From UBA940 sp031548515 (GTDB taxonomy: Bacteria; Bacteroidota; Bacteroidia; Bacteroidales; Rikenellaceae), in NCBI GenBank assembly GCA_031548515.1, contig JAVBRB010000040.1, positions 1-26,202 of the forward strand: a stretch of DNA of 26,202 nt, written 5' to 3'. The notes beneath the pieces are model-generated. The model searched no databases, was not told the origin of the DNA, and saw nothing but the letters and a program-made list of their open reading frames with translations. This document shows positions 1 through 6,986 of this stretch, in pieces. Position numbers and translations under genes: made by a program. Within the stretch, counting starts at the first letter, position 1. Every line of letters starts with the position of its first letter.

Positions 1-88
1 GAAGAAATTGAAACCGCAGCATACTGTGCGTATGTGAGGATTTCAATTTTGAGCGTAACGCAGCAGACGACCTGTTTTCACGGAAATC
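1..88. repeat. Stem-loop intergenic element A upstream of zupT
   Basis: This stretch contains an imperfect hairpin. ATTGAAA at 7-13 pairs with TTTCAAT at 41-47, and CATAC at 20-24 pairs with GTATG at 30-34 around a 5-nt loop. It is followed by GCAGAC (63-68) and TTTTCACGGAAATC just before the zupT start. The same layout recurs without gaps at 3601-3669, with about 43 of 69 positions identical by hand count, so this looks like one member of a dispersed family rather than unique leader sequence. It could also be the zupT 5' leader. No TAnnTTTG promoter box was seen here, so the promoter may lie outside the window. Confidence 0.55.
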
Positions 89-898
89 ATGACTAACGAA
101 GTTTTATACGCACTTGGCCTATCGCTTTTCGCCGGACTCGCAACGGGGATAGGCAGTTTCATCGCCTTTTTCTATAAGAAGACCAACGAACGCTTCCTGT
201 CGTTCGCGCTGGGGCTGTCGGCCGGGGTGATGATCTACATTTCGTTCATGGAACTGCTGTTCGACGCCCGCACAGGCATTACAGAACTGACGGGAAGTCC
301 TAAAATGGGCATTCTCTACACCGCGCTGGCTTTCCTCGGTGGAATTGTTTTCGCAGGGCTGATTGACGGCCTCGTGCCCAAGGATGAAAACCCCCACGAA
401 ATGCACACAATGGACGAGTTGAAAGATCCCGGCAGCCATCACAACAAAAAGCTGAAACGCACGGGCCTGGTTGTCGCGCTGGCTATCGGTATACATAACT
501 TTCCCGAGGGCATCGCCACTTTCGTTTCGGCGCTCGGCGATCCGGGAACCGGCATTGCCATTGCGGTAGCGGTCGCCATACACAACATTCCCGAGGGGAT
601 TGCGGTTTCGGTACCGATGTACGCCGCAACCGGGAGTAAGAAAAAAGCGTTCTGGATGTCATTTCTGTCAGGACTGGCCGAACCGACGGGCGCGCTGCTG
701 GCTTGGCTGGTGCTGATGCCGTTCCTGTCGCCGATGCTGATGAACATCGTTTTCGCGGCCGTCGCCGGCATCATGGTCTTCATTTCGCTCGACGAGCTGC
801 TGCCCGCCGCACGCGAATACGGCGAAAGCCACATACCTCTCTACGGACTCGTTACGGGTATGGTCGTCATGGCCGCAAGTTTATTTTTACTAGCATAG
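89..898 (+). CDS. zupT: ZIP-family metal (zinc) transporter, ZupT-like
   Basis: The 269-residue polytopic inner-membrane protein belongs to the ZIP family, which imports Zn2+ and other divalent metals into the cytoplasm. About eight hydrophobic segments are visible. Two signature metal-site motifs are present: HNFPEG at residues 136-141 and HNIPEG at 165-170. SFMELLFDA (52-60) and SGLAEPTG (194-201) are further conserved ZIP segments. A histidine-containing loop (HEMHTMDELKDPGSHH, 103-118) separates the two halves, as is typical of the family. Length matches ZupT (about 260). The ATG at 89 is the first that gives the complete first membrane segment. A small membrane protein gene follows 7 bases after the stop, so the two are probably cotranscribed. 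Metal specificity cannot be read from sequence; zinc is inferred from the family. Confidence 0.93.
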   Translation: MTNEVLYALGLSLFAGLATGIGSFIAFFYKKTNERFLSFALGLSAGVMIYISFMELLFDARTGITELTGSPKMGILYTALAFLGGIVFAGLIDGLVPKDENPHEMHTMDELKDPGSHHNKKLKRTGLVVALAIGIHNFPEGIATFVSALGDPGTGIAIAVAVAIHNIPEGIAVSVPMYAATGSKKKAFWMSFLSGLAEPTGALLAWLVLMPFLSPMLMNIVFAAVAGIMVFISLDELLPAAREYGESHIPLYGLVTGMVVMAASLFLLA

Positions 899-905
899 TA
901 CGGAT

Positions 906-1142
906 ATGATAAAGTGGCTTAAAGACAGGACTAAGCAGGAAAAATGGCTGCTGGCATTGCTGGTAATATCGCTTGTCGCCGTCATCGCACGCTGGGGATT
1001 CATCAAAAAAGAAGCCGGCGGTGCGTTCCGGCAGCGCATGGAATACTTTAAGCAACCGGACAGGCGCGACACCATCCCGAAACAGGATACCCTTCCGGAA
1101 CTCGCCCCCGCAGGTAGACATATCATTCGCGACACTGTATGA
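906..1142 (+). CDS. Small membrane protein of unknown function
   Basis: I do not recognise this 78-residue protein. It has a basic N-terminus (KWLKDRTKQEKW), one hydrophobic segment at about residues 14-33, then a polar, charged tail, consistent with a single-pass membrane protein. It begins 7 bases after the zupT stop and is followed within 15 bases by a strong hairpin terminator, so it sits as the last gene of a zupT transcript. That placement makes a role near the transporter conceivable, but nothing in the sequence shows it. A different-frame reading over the same stretch lacks any membrane pattern and is not favoured. Confidence 0.6.
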   Translation: MIKWLKDRTKQEKWLLALLVISLVAVIARWGFIKKEAGGAFRQRMEYFKQPDRRDTIPKQDTLPELAPAGRHIIRDTV

Positions 1143-1154
1143 TTTTAAAACAAA

Positions 1155-1181
1155 AACGGCTTCCTTTATCTGGAAGCCGTT
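1155..1181. terminator. Bidirectional hairpin terminator between convergent genes
   Basis: AACGGCTTCC (1155-1164) and GGAAGCCGTT (1172-1181) form a perfect 10-bp stem with a 7-nt loop. It lies between the convergent ends of the small membrane protein gene (+) and the exported protein gene (-). An A-run precedes the stem at 1152-1156, giving a U-tract for the minus-strand transcript. Confidence 0.8.
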
Positions 1182-1201
1182 GCAATATACCCGGTAACCT
1201 G

Positions 1202-1816
1202 TCAGAATTTCAGGACCATTCCCACTCCCCCGGGAGTAAAGCCCAACGACAACTCCGGAGCGGAATAATTATAAGATGTCGATCCGGTATATTCATTATA
1301 AATATCCACAGCTCTGGCGATCCTTTTTTTCGCCTTCACCGTGAACGTCGCGCCGGTGGCGATCAAAGGAATACCCGCAATGAATAATCCTAGGCCGATA
1401 CCGCCTCCCGTGCTCCAAAAATCTTCCTTACCGAAGAAGGGGTCGCTAAAGGCAGGGTTGTTATTCAAAGCATTGGCATTTGTAGCAGCAAATATCATCG
1501 TTAACGCCCCCCCGGCAGAGAGGCCTACCCCCGTCCACAACGTATAGTAGCTGATCGTGGCGTATCTCATGCCCGCCGAATAATCTTCGTACGCCGGGGT
1601 TCCGCCGAAAAGGCTGGCGGCGCCATAAGGACTCAAGGTGCCGTAACCGTCGTCGACAGACATTCCCCTTACCCTGAGCCGCGGCGCCGGTGATTGTTCC
1701 CGCACCAACGATTTGTAGTCGTCCATTGGCGGGAGAAACGGCTCCTTTTTATTCTCCTGCGCAACGGCGCCCCATGCGAACAGGACGCAGAACAAAAATG
1801 CAATGGTCTTTTTCAT
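1202..1816 (-). CDS. Exported protein, possible outer-membrane or envelope protein
   Basis: The 204-residue product starts with a clear signal peptide (MKKTIAFLFCVLFAWGAVAQ, cleavage likely after residue 20). The reading frame is open 72 bases further upstream, but the ATG at 1816 is chosen because it puts the signal peptide at the N-terminus. After a proline-rich linker come two glycine- and alanine-rich hydrophobic stretches (about residues 82-108 and 133-158). The C-terminus ends in VGMVLKF; a terminal phenylalanine is common in outer-membrane proteins. The hydrophobic stretches could equally be inner-membrane helices. I cannot name a family. The transcript would end at the 1155-1181 hairpin, and the upstream region carries repeat element R1. 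Confidence 0.65.
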   Translation of the reverse strand: MKKTIAFLFCVLFAWGAVAQENKKEPFLPPMDDYKSLVREQSPAPRLRVRGMSVDDGYGTLSPYGAASLFGGTPAYEDYSAGMRYATISYYTLWTGVGLSAGGALTMIFAATNANALNNNPAFSDPFFGKEDFWSTGGGIGLGLFIAGIPLIATGATFTVKAKKRIARAVDIYNEYTGSTSYNYSAPELSLGFTPGGVGMVLKF

Positions 1817-1838
1817 GGCTCGGTCAAATTTAATAGGT

Positions 1839-1990
1839 TTCAATTGTTCTACGAAGTAAAAAATCACCGACGGAGCGCCGACTTTCAAAGCCGCCGGGCT
1901 TTGTCCGAAGCATTTTGCGACGGAAGTAACAGTGTATATTTTCAGCCGCTTGCGGCGATATTATAAACACCTGTTTGGAGATACCCTTTG
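1839..1990 (+). repeat. Intergenic repeat R1 of the ATTATTT-hairpin mosaic family
   Basis: Read on the plus strand it has, in order: TTTCAATTGTT, AAATCACCGACGGAGCGCCG, TTTTGCGACGGAAGTAAC, GCCGCTTGCGGCGATATT, ATAAA, and CTGTTTGGAGATACCC. The reverse complement of 21391-21527 has the same blocks in the same order. The GCCGCTTGCGGCGATATT block is identical in both. The terminal hairpin is degraded here. It fills most of the 266-base gap between the exported protein gene and the DUF4269 gene. A minus-strand TATTTTTGT box at 2012-2020, with TTG 19 nt further upstream, could be a promoter for the exported protein gene, but would give a long leader. Confidence 0.6.
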
Positions 1991-2082
1991 CCTGCAGCGG
2001 GGTAGTTCAATACAAAAATAGCAAAAACCTGCTCAAAAACAACAGACGAACGGGTGAACGGGAAAGAATGACCGGCGAGTGG

Positions 2083-2691
2083 TCATCCATGAAAAGACGA
2101 TACCAGACGCTCGTCAGTCATGGTTTCGATTTCGAGCAGAGCGTCGTACGGATCTCCGCCAAGACCCAGAAGGCGGGCAAAGGCCGGTTCCGTTTTCAGG
2201 CCGCCCGATTTCAATTCCACTACCCGTCGCCTGAGATTTTCACCGAAAAGCGTCAACAGCCGGTATTCGACCAGCATGTGGCGGTAGGCGTTATTTTGTA
2301 CGGAAGGCACCGGCGAACCGAAAATCTCGATAAGTTCCCCTCCCGCAGAGGAGTATCCGAAGTACGGAGCGGCCGCATTGTTACTTCCATTGGCTTTATG
2401 CCACGCCCGAAATCCGCACACGACCGTACCGCCGTTCACGCGGACGTCAAAACTGTCGTATCTATCGAATTTTTCGCGGAGAAGTTCCGTGAAATTTTCT
2501 GCGTCATGAACCTCACAAACTATGTCGAGATCGCTCGACGGAATATCTATCCCGATGGGAATAGTGCCGGTCAGAATCGGATCATATGGAGCAAGAATCT
2601 CCATCACGCGGGTCTGGCGGAGTATTTCACAGCACCGCCTCTGCCGCGGATTGCCCTCCGCAAGGTAAGATATATCGAGGAATTCGGGCAC
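2083..2691 (-). CDS. DUF4269 family protein, nucleotidyltransferase-like fold
   Basis: The 202-residue cytoplasmic protein matches my recollection of the DUF4269 family: FLDISYL near the start, an arginine-rich helix, then TGTIPIGIDIPSSDLDI at about 41-57. The G-T-x-P-I-G-I-D then SDLDI pattern resembles the nucleotidyltransferase core, where the spaced aspartates bind metal. A third acidic region follows further on. No substrate is known to me for this family, so no reaction is assigned. The ATG at 2691 lies 14 bases after the pyrF stop on the same strand, which suggests cotranscription with prfA and pyrF. Length is normal for the family. Confidence 0.8.
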   Translation of the reverse strand: MPEFLDISYLAEGNPRQRRCCEILRQTRVMEILAPYDPILTGTIPIGIDIPSSDLDIVCEVHDAENFTELLREKFDRYDSFDVRVNGGTVVCGFRAWHKANGSNNAAAPYFGYSSAGGELIEIFGSPVPSVQNNAYRHMLVEYRLLTLFGENLRRRVVELKSGGLKTEPAFARLLGLGGDPYDALLEIETMTDERLVSSFHG

Positions 2692-2705
2692 AGCCGGCCT
2701 CAGGA

Positions 2706-3530
2706 TTACAGATACAGGTCGAGCAGTACGGACATTTCGGAGGCGGCTTTGCGGGCTTCGGCAGCCGCGGCTCCGGCGAAATTTTCCGTACTGTCGGCGT
2801 ATATTATCGCCCGCGAAGAGTTCACCAACAGGCCGCAGCGGTCATTCATTCCGTATTTCGCGACTTCGGCAAGGCTTCCGCCCTGTGCACCCACTCCCGG
2901 AACGAGCAGGAAATGGTCGGGAACTGTTTCGCGTACTTCGCGCAGCATTTCGGCCCGCGTGGCTCCGACCACGAACATCGTGTTGTCCTGTGTGCCCCAC
3001 CCTGCGGCGGTCTCCAAAACCTGTTTCCAGAGCGGTTTGCCGTTCGCAAGCGGCAGGGTCTCGAAATCGCCGGCGCTGGGGTTCGAAGTAAGCGCAAGCA
3101 CCACCGCCCACTTGCCGTTGTATTTTAGGAATGGCTCGACCGAGTCGCGGCCCATGTAGGGCGCGAGCGTCACCGCGTCGGCGAGGTTTTCGTCGTAGAA
3201 CGTGCGGGCGTACATCTCCGATGTGTTGCCTATGTCGCCGCGTTTGGCATCGGCTATTATGAAAATCTCGGGATAGCGTTCGCGGATATAGCAGCAGGTT
3301 TTTTCGAACTGTTCGACGCCGTCCGCCCCGTGCGCCTCGTAGAAAGCGAGGTTGGGTTTATAAGCGACCGCGTAAGGCGCCGTAGCATCTATCACCGCAC
3401 GGTTGAACTCGTACAAGGGGCTTTTGACAAGATGCATGTGCTGCGGAATCTTACGAATATCCGTGTCTAGTCCCACGCACAGGAAACTGCGCTTTTTTTG
3501 TATCTGTCCGAAAAGTTCGTCCCTTGTCAT
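2706..3530 (-). CDS. pyrF: Orotidine 5'-phosphate decarboxylase (subfamily 2)
   Basis: This 274-residue TIM-barrel enzyme decarboxylates OMP to UMP, the last step of de novo pyrimidine synthesis. FLCVGLDTD (16-24) is the first strand. The catalytic motif DAKRGDIGNTS (94-104) carries the Asp-Lys-Asp charge network. PGVGAQGG (211-218) and NSSRAIIY (237-244) form the phosphate site. Length and motif variant fit the longer bacterial subfamily 2. The frame stays open upstream to an ATG at 3662, but those 44 extra codons run through a dispersed stem-loop repeat and end in the AATTACGAATTACGAA motif; the ATG at 3530 directly precedes the conserved N-terminus and is preferred. It lies between prfA and the DUF4269 gene on the same strand. 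Confidence 0.95.
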   Translation of the reverse strand: MTRDELFGQIQKKRSFLCVGLDTDIRKIPQHMHLVKSPLYEFNRAVIDATAPYAVAYKPNLAFYEAHGADGVEQFEKTCCYIRERYPEIFIIADAKRGDIGNTSEMYARTFYDENLADAVTLAPYMGRDSVEPFLKYNGKWAVVLALTSNPSAGDFETLPLANGKPLWKQVLETAAGWGTQDNTMFVVGATRAEMLREVRETVPDHFLLVPGVGAQGGSLAEVAKYGMNDRCGLLVNSSRAIIYADSTENFAGAAAAEARKAASEMSVLLDLYL

Positions 3531-3546
3531 TTCGTAATTCGTAATT
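3531..3546 (-). repeat. AATTACGAATTACGAA motif abutting the pyrF start
   Basis: On the minus strand TTAATTACGAATTACGAA runs directly into the pyrF ATG. Related AATT/CGTAATT strings occur next to the methyltransferase start (6948-6980) and the dCMP deaminase start (24239-24256), and again at 24333-24345. I recall strings of this kind as common between genes in Bacteroidales, but this cannot be checked here. Confidence 0.6.
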
Positions 3547-3587
3547 AAGAGTTTGTCAAAACGTGTCGCATGCAACGCTGTCGATAA

Positions 3588-3669
3588 AATCGCGAGAGAG
3601 CATACATGATGTATGTGACCGAACGATTTTTGAAACAAAGGAAGCAGACAGCTCGTTCTCACGAAAACC
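3588..3669. repeat. Stem-loop intergenic element B between prfA and pyrF
   Basis: CATAC (3601-3605), a 5-nt loop and GTATG (3611-3615) form the hairpin. TTTTTGA, GCAGAC (3644-3649) and TTCTCACGAAAACC follow with exactly the same spacing as in element A at 1-88 (constant offset 3581). The last bases overlap the prfA stop codon (3659-3661). The element fills most of the 128-base gap between prfA and pyrF and would be carried in their joint transcript. Confidence 0.6.
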
Positions 3670-4750
3670 CACCCGCATCCTTCAACCTCTCGGCGTTTTC
3701 GGCCACAACGAGGTGGTCCAGCATATCCTGTATCCCGCCGTCCATGAACGGGCCGAGATTATATATCGTGTAGTTTATACGGTGGTCGGTGATGCGTCCC
3801 TGCGGATAGTTGTAGGTGCGGATCTTGGCGCTGCGGTCGCCGGTCGAAACCATCGTCTTGCGCTTTCCGGCGATCTCGTCGAGGTATTTCTGGTATTCAA
3901 GGTTGAATATACGCGTGCGGAGTTCTTCCAACGCCTTGTCGAAATTCTTCAACTGCGACTTCTGGTCCTGGCACTGCACCACGATCCCCGTAGGAACGTG
4001 GGTGAGTCGTATCGCGGAATAGGTGGTGTTGACAGACTGGCCGCCAGGGCCGGAGGCGCAAAAGGTGTCCTTGCGTATATCGCCCATGTTCAGTTCTATA
4101 TCGAATTCTTCGGCTTCCGGAAGGACAGCCACCGATGCGGCCGAGGTGTGCACGCGGCCCTGCGTTTCGGTCTGCGGCACGCGCTGGACGCGGTGGACGC
4201 CCGACTCGTATTTGAGCACACCGTAGACGCCCTGGCCTATAACGCGCAGCACGATCTCCTTGTAACCGCCGGACGAACCTTCGCTGATGCTGTTGACCTC
4301 GTATTTCCAGCCGCGGTTCTCGATGTAATGGGTGTACATGCGGAACAGGTCGCCTGCGAAGATCGCAGCCTCGTCGCCGCCCGTGCCGCCCCGGATCTCG
4401 AGGATGGCGTTCTTGTCGTCCTGCGGGTCCTTGGGTATGAGCAGCAGTTTGATCTCCTCTTCGAGCGCTTCGAGTTCGGGTTCCAGACCTGCCGCCTCCT
4501 CGCGCGCCATTTCGCGGAATTCCTCGTCCTTTTCATTAGCAAGAACGTCCTTGGCATTCTGGAGGTTGTTCCACGCCGTGCGGTATTTTTCGCTCGCCGC
4601 GATGATCGGCCCGAGTTCCTTGTACTCCTTGTTGAGCGACACGAAACGCTTCATGTCCGACATCGCTTCCGGGGCCGCCATCTGCGCCGCGAGGTCTTCG
4701 TATTTGGCTTTCAGGCCGTCGAGCCTTTGCAATATAATGTTGTCTGCCAT
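3659..4750 (-). CDS. prfA: Peptide chain release factor 1 (RF1)
   Basis: The 363-residue protein recognises UAA and UAG stop codons in the ribosomal A site and triggers peptidyl-tRNA hydrolysis. The catalytic GGQ lies at 236-238 in GPGGQSVNTT, with the glutamine that the methylase PrmC modifies. The codon-recognition tripeptide is PQT at 192-194 in RVPQTETQGRVHTSA, a P-x-T form as expected for RF1 rather than the SPF of RF2. An acidic coiled-coil N-terminal domain (1-110) precedes. Length is standard. An in-frame ATG 51 bases upstream lies on top of the promoter, so ATG 4750 (MADNIIL) is chosen. A good Bacteroidetes promoter sits about 25 bases upstream. pyrF and the DUF4269 gene follow on the same strand. 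Confidence 0.97.
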   Translation of the reverse strand: MADNIILQRLDGLKAKYEDLAAQMAAPEAMSDMKRFVSLNKEYKELGPIIAASEKYRTAWNNLQNAKDVLANEKDEEFREMAREEAAGLEPELEALEEEIKLLLIPKDPQDDKNAILEIRGGTGGDEAAIFAGDLFRMYTHYIENRGWKYEVNSISEGSSGGYKEIVLRVIGQGVYGVLKYESGVHRVQRVPQTETQGRVHTSAASVAVLPEAEEFDIELNMGDIRKDTFCASGPGGQSVNTTYSAIRLTHVPTGIVVQCQDQKSQLKNFDKALEELRTRIFNLEYQKYLDEIAGKRKTMVSTGDRSAKIRTYNYPQGRITDHRINYTIYNLGPFMDGGIQDMLDHLVVAENAERLKDAGGFS

Positions 4751-4774
4751 ATGTCGTATCTGCTGTAATCGAGT

Positions 4775-4807
4775 GCAAATATAGCGCAAGCCGAGCGACA
4801 AGCAAAA
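4775..4807 (-). promoter_or_regulatory. Bacteroidetes-type promoter of prfA
   Basis: On the minus strand TTTTG (plus positions 4803-4807) is followed by exactly 19 nt and then TATATTTGC (4775-4783). This matches the TTTG-N19-TAnnTTTG pattern of the primary sigma factor in this phylum. The start codon at 4750 is about 25 nt downstream. Confidence 0.75.
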
Positions 4808-4891
4808 TTTATTTTATCTTGTCCAAGGCGCAGCCTATATTCACGGGAGTCTACTCCCGTAAAAGTAGTGATTTTTTCACTATTTTCTTAC

Positions 4892-4900
4892 TACCTTTGT
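4892..4900 (+). promoter_or_regulatory. -7 box of the xseA operon
   Basis: TACCTTTGT fits TAnnTTTG. It lies only 5 bases before the xseA ATG at 4906, which would give a very short or leaderless mRNA. No convincing -33 TTTG was seen at the usual distance, so support is moderate. It is divergent from the prfA promoter. Confidence 0.5.
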
Positions 4901-4905
4901 ATGAT

Positions 4906-6207
4906 ATGGCGGAAAACAAACACATCTCGCTGCTTGAACTGCAGGGCATGGTCAAACGGAGCCTCGACGAGGCTTTTCCCGTTCCCGTGTGGGTGGCAGC
5001 CGAGATCGCCGAGATGAAGGTAAACCAGAACGGGCACTGCTACCTGGAGCTGGTCGAGAAAGGCGGCGCTAATTCTGTTCCCCAGGCGCAGGCGAGGGCC
5101 GTCGTGTGGCGCTCCAACTGGACTTCGCTGGCGGCCTACTTCCGCGGAGTCACCGGAAGCGATCTGGCTGCGGGGATGAAGGCGCTGTTCAAAGTGCTCG
5201 TAACATACCATGAACTTTACGGATTTTCGCTGCAGATCACCGACATAGACGCTTCATATACCCTGGGAGACTGGGAACGCCAGCGGCAGGAGACAATCGC
5301 CCGCCTGCAAGCCGACGGGGTTTTCGACATGAACCGCGAACTGGGCTTGCCGCACGCGATACAGCGCATCGCCGTTGTTTCGTCGGCCGGAGCGGCCGGT
5401 TACCGCGACTTCATGCAGGAACTGGGCCGTTTTCCATACAACATACACATCACGCTTTTCGAGTCTGTGGTGCAGGGACACGCGGCCGAGGATTCGATAA
5501 TCGCCGCGTTGGAAAACATCGCCGAAAGCCTCGACAGCTTCGACGCCGTGGCGATGATCCGCGGCGGAGGCTCGCAGAGCGACCTTGCGGCGTTCAACTC
5601 CTACCGCCTCTGTTGCCACATCGCGCAGTTCCCTCTGCCGGTTCTGACGGGGATCGGCCACGACAAGGACCGCAGCGTCGCCGATATGGTTGCGGCCGTA
5701 GAGTTGAAAACCCCCACCGCCGTCGCGGGCTGGCTCGGAGAAAGGCTCGCAGCCCTCGACCGCCTGCTCGATGAACTGGACGAAAAGATACGTGCCGGGG
5801 CGCAGTACCTGCTCGAGGGCGAACGCATCCGTCTGGAACGCATCGCTCGAGTAGTCTCGATCGGCGCGGTAGAGATGACAAGGAGACTTGAAACGAGGCT
5901 CGAAAGGCTCTCGGCGGAACTCGCACGGCGGTCGGGTGAATATTTCATCCGGCAGAACAACAGGGTGGCGAACTGCGGGGCGTTCCTCGCCGAGCGTCCG
6001 AAGATTTTTTTGGCGCGCCAGGCCGAACGGCTCGAGGCTATGGAGAAAACGGTGGCGCTGAGGCGTCCCGAAAATATACTCGCGTTGGGTTTCGCAATAG
6101 TGAGGGCCGACGGCCGGGCCATCCGCGACGCCGCGCAGCTCGCCGAAGGCCAGCAAGTCGATATCGCCCTGGCACGCGGCTCCGCAAAAGCTGAAATTAC
6201 GAAATAA
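4906..6207 (+). CDS. xseA: Exodeoxyribonuclease VII large subunit
   Basis: The 433-residue catalytic subunit of exonuclease VII degrades single-stranded DNA from both ends to oligonucleotides. An N-terminal OB-fold (about 7-115, including VWVAAEIAEMKVNQNGHCYLEL) binds DNA. The nuclease core follows: IAVVSSAGAAGYRDF (155-169), MIRGGGSQSDLAAFN (217-231), LTGIGHDKDRSVAD (247-260) and KTPTAVA (268-274), all diagnostic of XseA. The rest is a long charged coiled-coil that binds the small subunit, then the C-terminal strand with ALGFAIVR. The frame extends 29 codons upstream, but that part has no family similarity and covers the promoter; ATG 4906 (MAENKHISL) is chosen. The xseB gene is two genes downstream, unusually separated by a cupin gene. 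Confidence 0.96.
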   Translation: MAENKHISLLELQGMVKRSLDEAFPVPVWVAAEIAEMKVNQNGHCYLELVEKGGANSVPQAQARAVVWRSNWTSLAAYFRGVTGSDLAAGMKALFKVLVTYHELYGFSLQITDIDASYTLGDWERQRQETIARLQADGVFDMNRELGLPHAIQRIAVVSSAGAAGYRDFMQELGRFPYNIHITLFESVVQGHAAEDSIIAALENIAESLDSFDAVAMIRGGGSQSDLAAFNSYRLCCHIAQFPLPVLTGIGHDKDRSVADMVAAVELKTPTAVAGWLGERLAALDRLLDELDEKIRAGAQYLLEGERIRLERIARVVSIGAVEMTRRLETRLERLSAELARRSGEYFIRQNNRVANCGAFLAERPKIFLARQAERLEAMEKTVALRRPENILALGFAIVRADGRAIRDAAQLAEGQQVDIALARGSAKAEITK

Positions 6208-6208
6208 T

Positions 6209-6721
6209 ATGGCGACAATATTTAAGAAAAACGAACGGAAGTTCAAGGAAAATCCCGGCAGGATAGACGGCTTCAGGCTGATGTCCGAGGTGTCGATAAG
6301 CGCAAAGAACGCCGAAACAAACAGCCTGAAATTCGACCTGAGGCAGCTCAATCCGGGCGAATATTCGTCGCTTTACCACTTCCATAGGCACGCCGAGGAA
6401 CTGTTCATGATAGTTTCCGGCACGGCGACGATCCGCACTCCGGAGGGGCTGCAGGAGGTCGGGAGCGGGGACATCGTCTTCTTTGAAACCGGCGAGACCG
6501 GCGCGCACCAGATGTTCAACCATACGAGCGAATCATGCATCTACCTAGACATAAGGACTTTCGCCGGATGCGACATAGCCGAATATCCCGACTCGGAAAG
6601 GCTGATGATAATCCCCTCCGCGGAACAGTTCCGCAACGATTCGCGGACCGGGTATTTCGACGGCGAGGCTGAAAATGTTGGAAGGATATGGGAGAATCTA
6701 CGGAACAAAAAAGAAGAATAG
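6209..6721 (+). CDS. Cupin-domain protein between xseA and xseB
   Basis: The 170-residue protein has one double-stranded beta-helix cupin domain. Cupin motif 1 is HFHRHAEELFMIVSGTA (57-73), with H57, H59 or H61 and E64 as likely metal ligands. Motif 2 is GDIVFFETGETGAHQMFNHT (87-106), with H100. A flexible charged C-terminal region (130-170) follows. Small cupins of this sort bind metals or sugars, but substrate and reaction are not apparent. The ATG is 1 base after the xseA stop, and xseB starts 3 bases after its own stop, so translation is probably coupled across all three. The placement inside the exonuclease VII unit is unusual to my knowledge and need not imply a shared function. Confidence 0.88.
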   Translation: MATIFKKNERKFKENPGRIDGFRLMSEVSISAKNAETNSLKFDLRQLNPGEYSSLYHFHRHAEELFMIVSGTATIRTPEGLQEVGSGDIVFFETGETGAHQMFNHTSESCIYLDIRTFAGCDIAEYPDSERLMIIPSAEQFRNDSRTGYFDGEAENVGRIWENLRNKKEE

Positions 6722-6724
6722 GAT

Positions 6725-6931
6725 ATGGAAAAACAACCCAAAAATTACGGCGAAGCGATCGCGGAAGTGGAGGCGATACTTGCCCGTTTCGGCGACGGAA
6801 CGCTCGACGTGGACACTCTCGCCGCCGAGGTGAAACGCGCCACCGAACTGATCAAATACTGCAAGGAACGGCTCGTAAAGGCCGAAAAAGAGGTCAATGC
6901 CGTCCTCTCTGATGACAATCATGAATCATAA
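6725..6931 (+). CDS. xseB: Exodeoxyribonuclease VII small subunit
   Basis: The 68-residue helical protein matches XseB: NYGEAIAEVEAILARFGDGTLDVDTLAAEVKRATELIKYCKERL contains the typical 'E-I-x-x-x-x-x-G-x-x-x-L-D-x-L' heptads of the family. Several copies wrap the coiled-coil of XseA and are required for activity. Length is normal (60-85). The ATG lies 3 bases after the stop of the cupin gene. A 55-base gap with an AATT-rich string separates it from the methyltransferase gene. Confidence 0.93.
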   Translation: MEKQPKNYGEAIAEVEAILARFGDGTLDVDTLAAEVKRATELIKYCKERLVKAEKEVNAVLSDDNHES

Positions 6932-6947
6932 ATCATTTATCTTTCAT

Positions 6948-6980
6948 CCGTAATTTGAAATTCGTAATTCATTTTAATTA
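6948..6980. repeat. AATTCGTAATT-type intergenic string
   Basis: CCGTAATTTGAAATTCGTAATTC followed by TTTTAATTACC sits between xseB and the methyltransferase gene, ending 6 bases before its ATG. It resembles the strings at the pyrF and dCMP deaminase starts. A purine-rich CCGGAG just before the ATG could act as a weak ribosome binding site. Confidence 0.45.
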
Positions 6981-6986
6981 CCGGAG

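Noticed and set aside
1..88. Start of a CRISPR array, suggested by a partly palindromic unit at the window edge
   Set aside because: Only one unit is present here and the related copy lies 3.6 kb away; there are no spacers of regular length and no cas genes.
1975..3159. A 394-codon open frame on the plus strand opposite the DUF4269 and pyrF genes
   Set aside because: It overlaps two well-supported minus-strand genes and an intergenic repeat; no family features.
4175..4180. PQT instead of PAT or PVT in RF1 as a sign of altered stop-codon recognition
   Set aside because: It is still P-x-T, and I recall PQT as usual in Bacteroidetes RF1; no evidence for codon reassignment.
3563..4768. A 401-codon open frame opposite prfA
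   Set aside because: It mirrors the RF1 gene, which has GGQ and PxT motifs, and its translation shows no recognisable motif.
5254..6351. A 365-codon minus-strand frame opposite xseA and the cupin gene
   Set aside because: Both plus-strand genes have clear motifs; the antisense product is unrecognisable.
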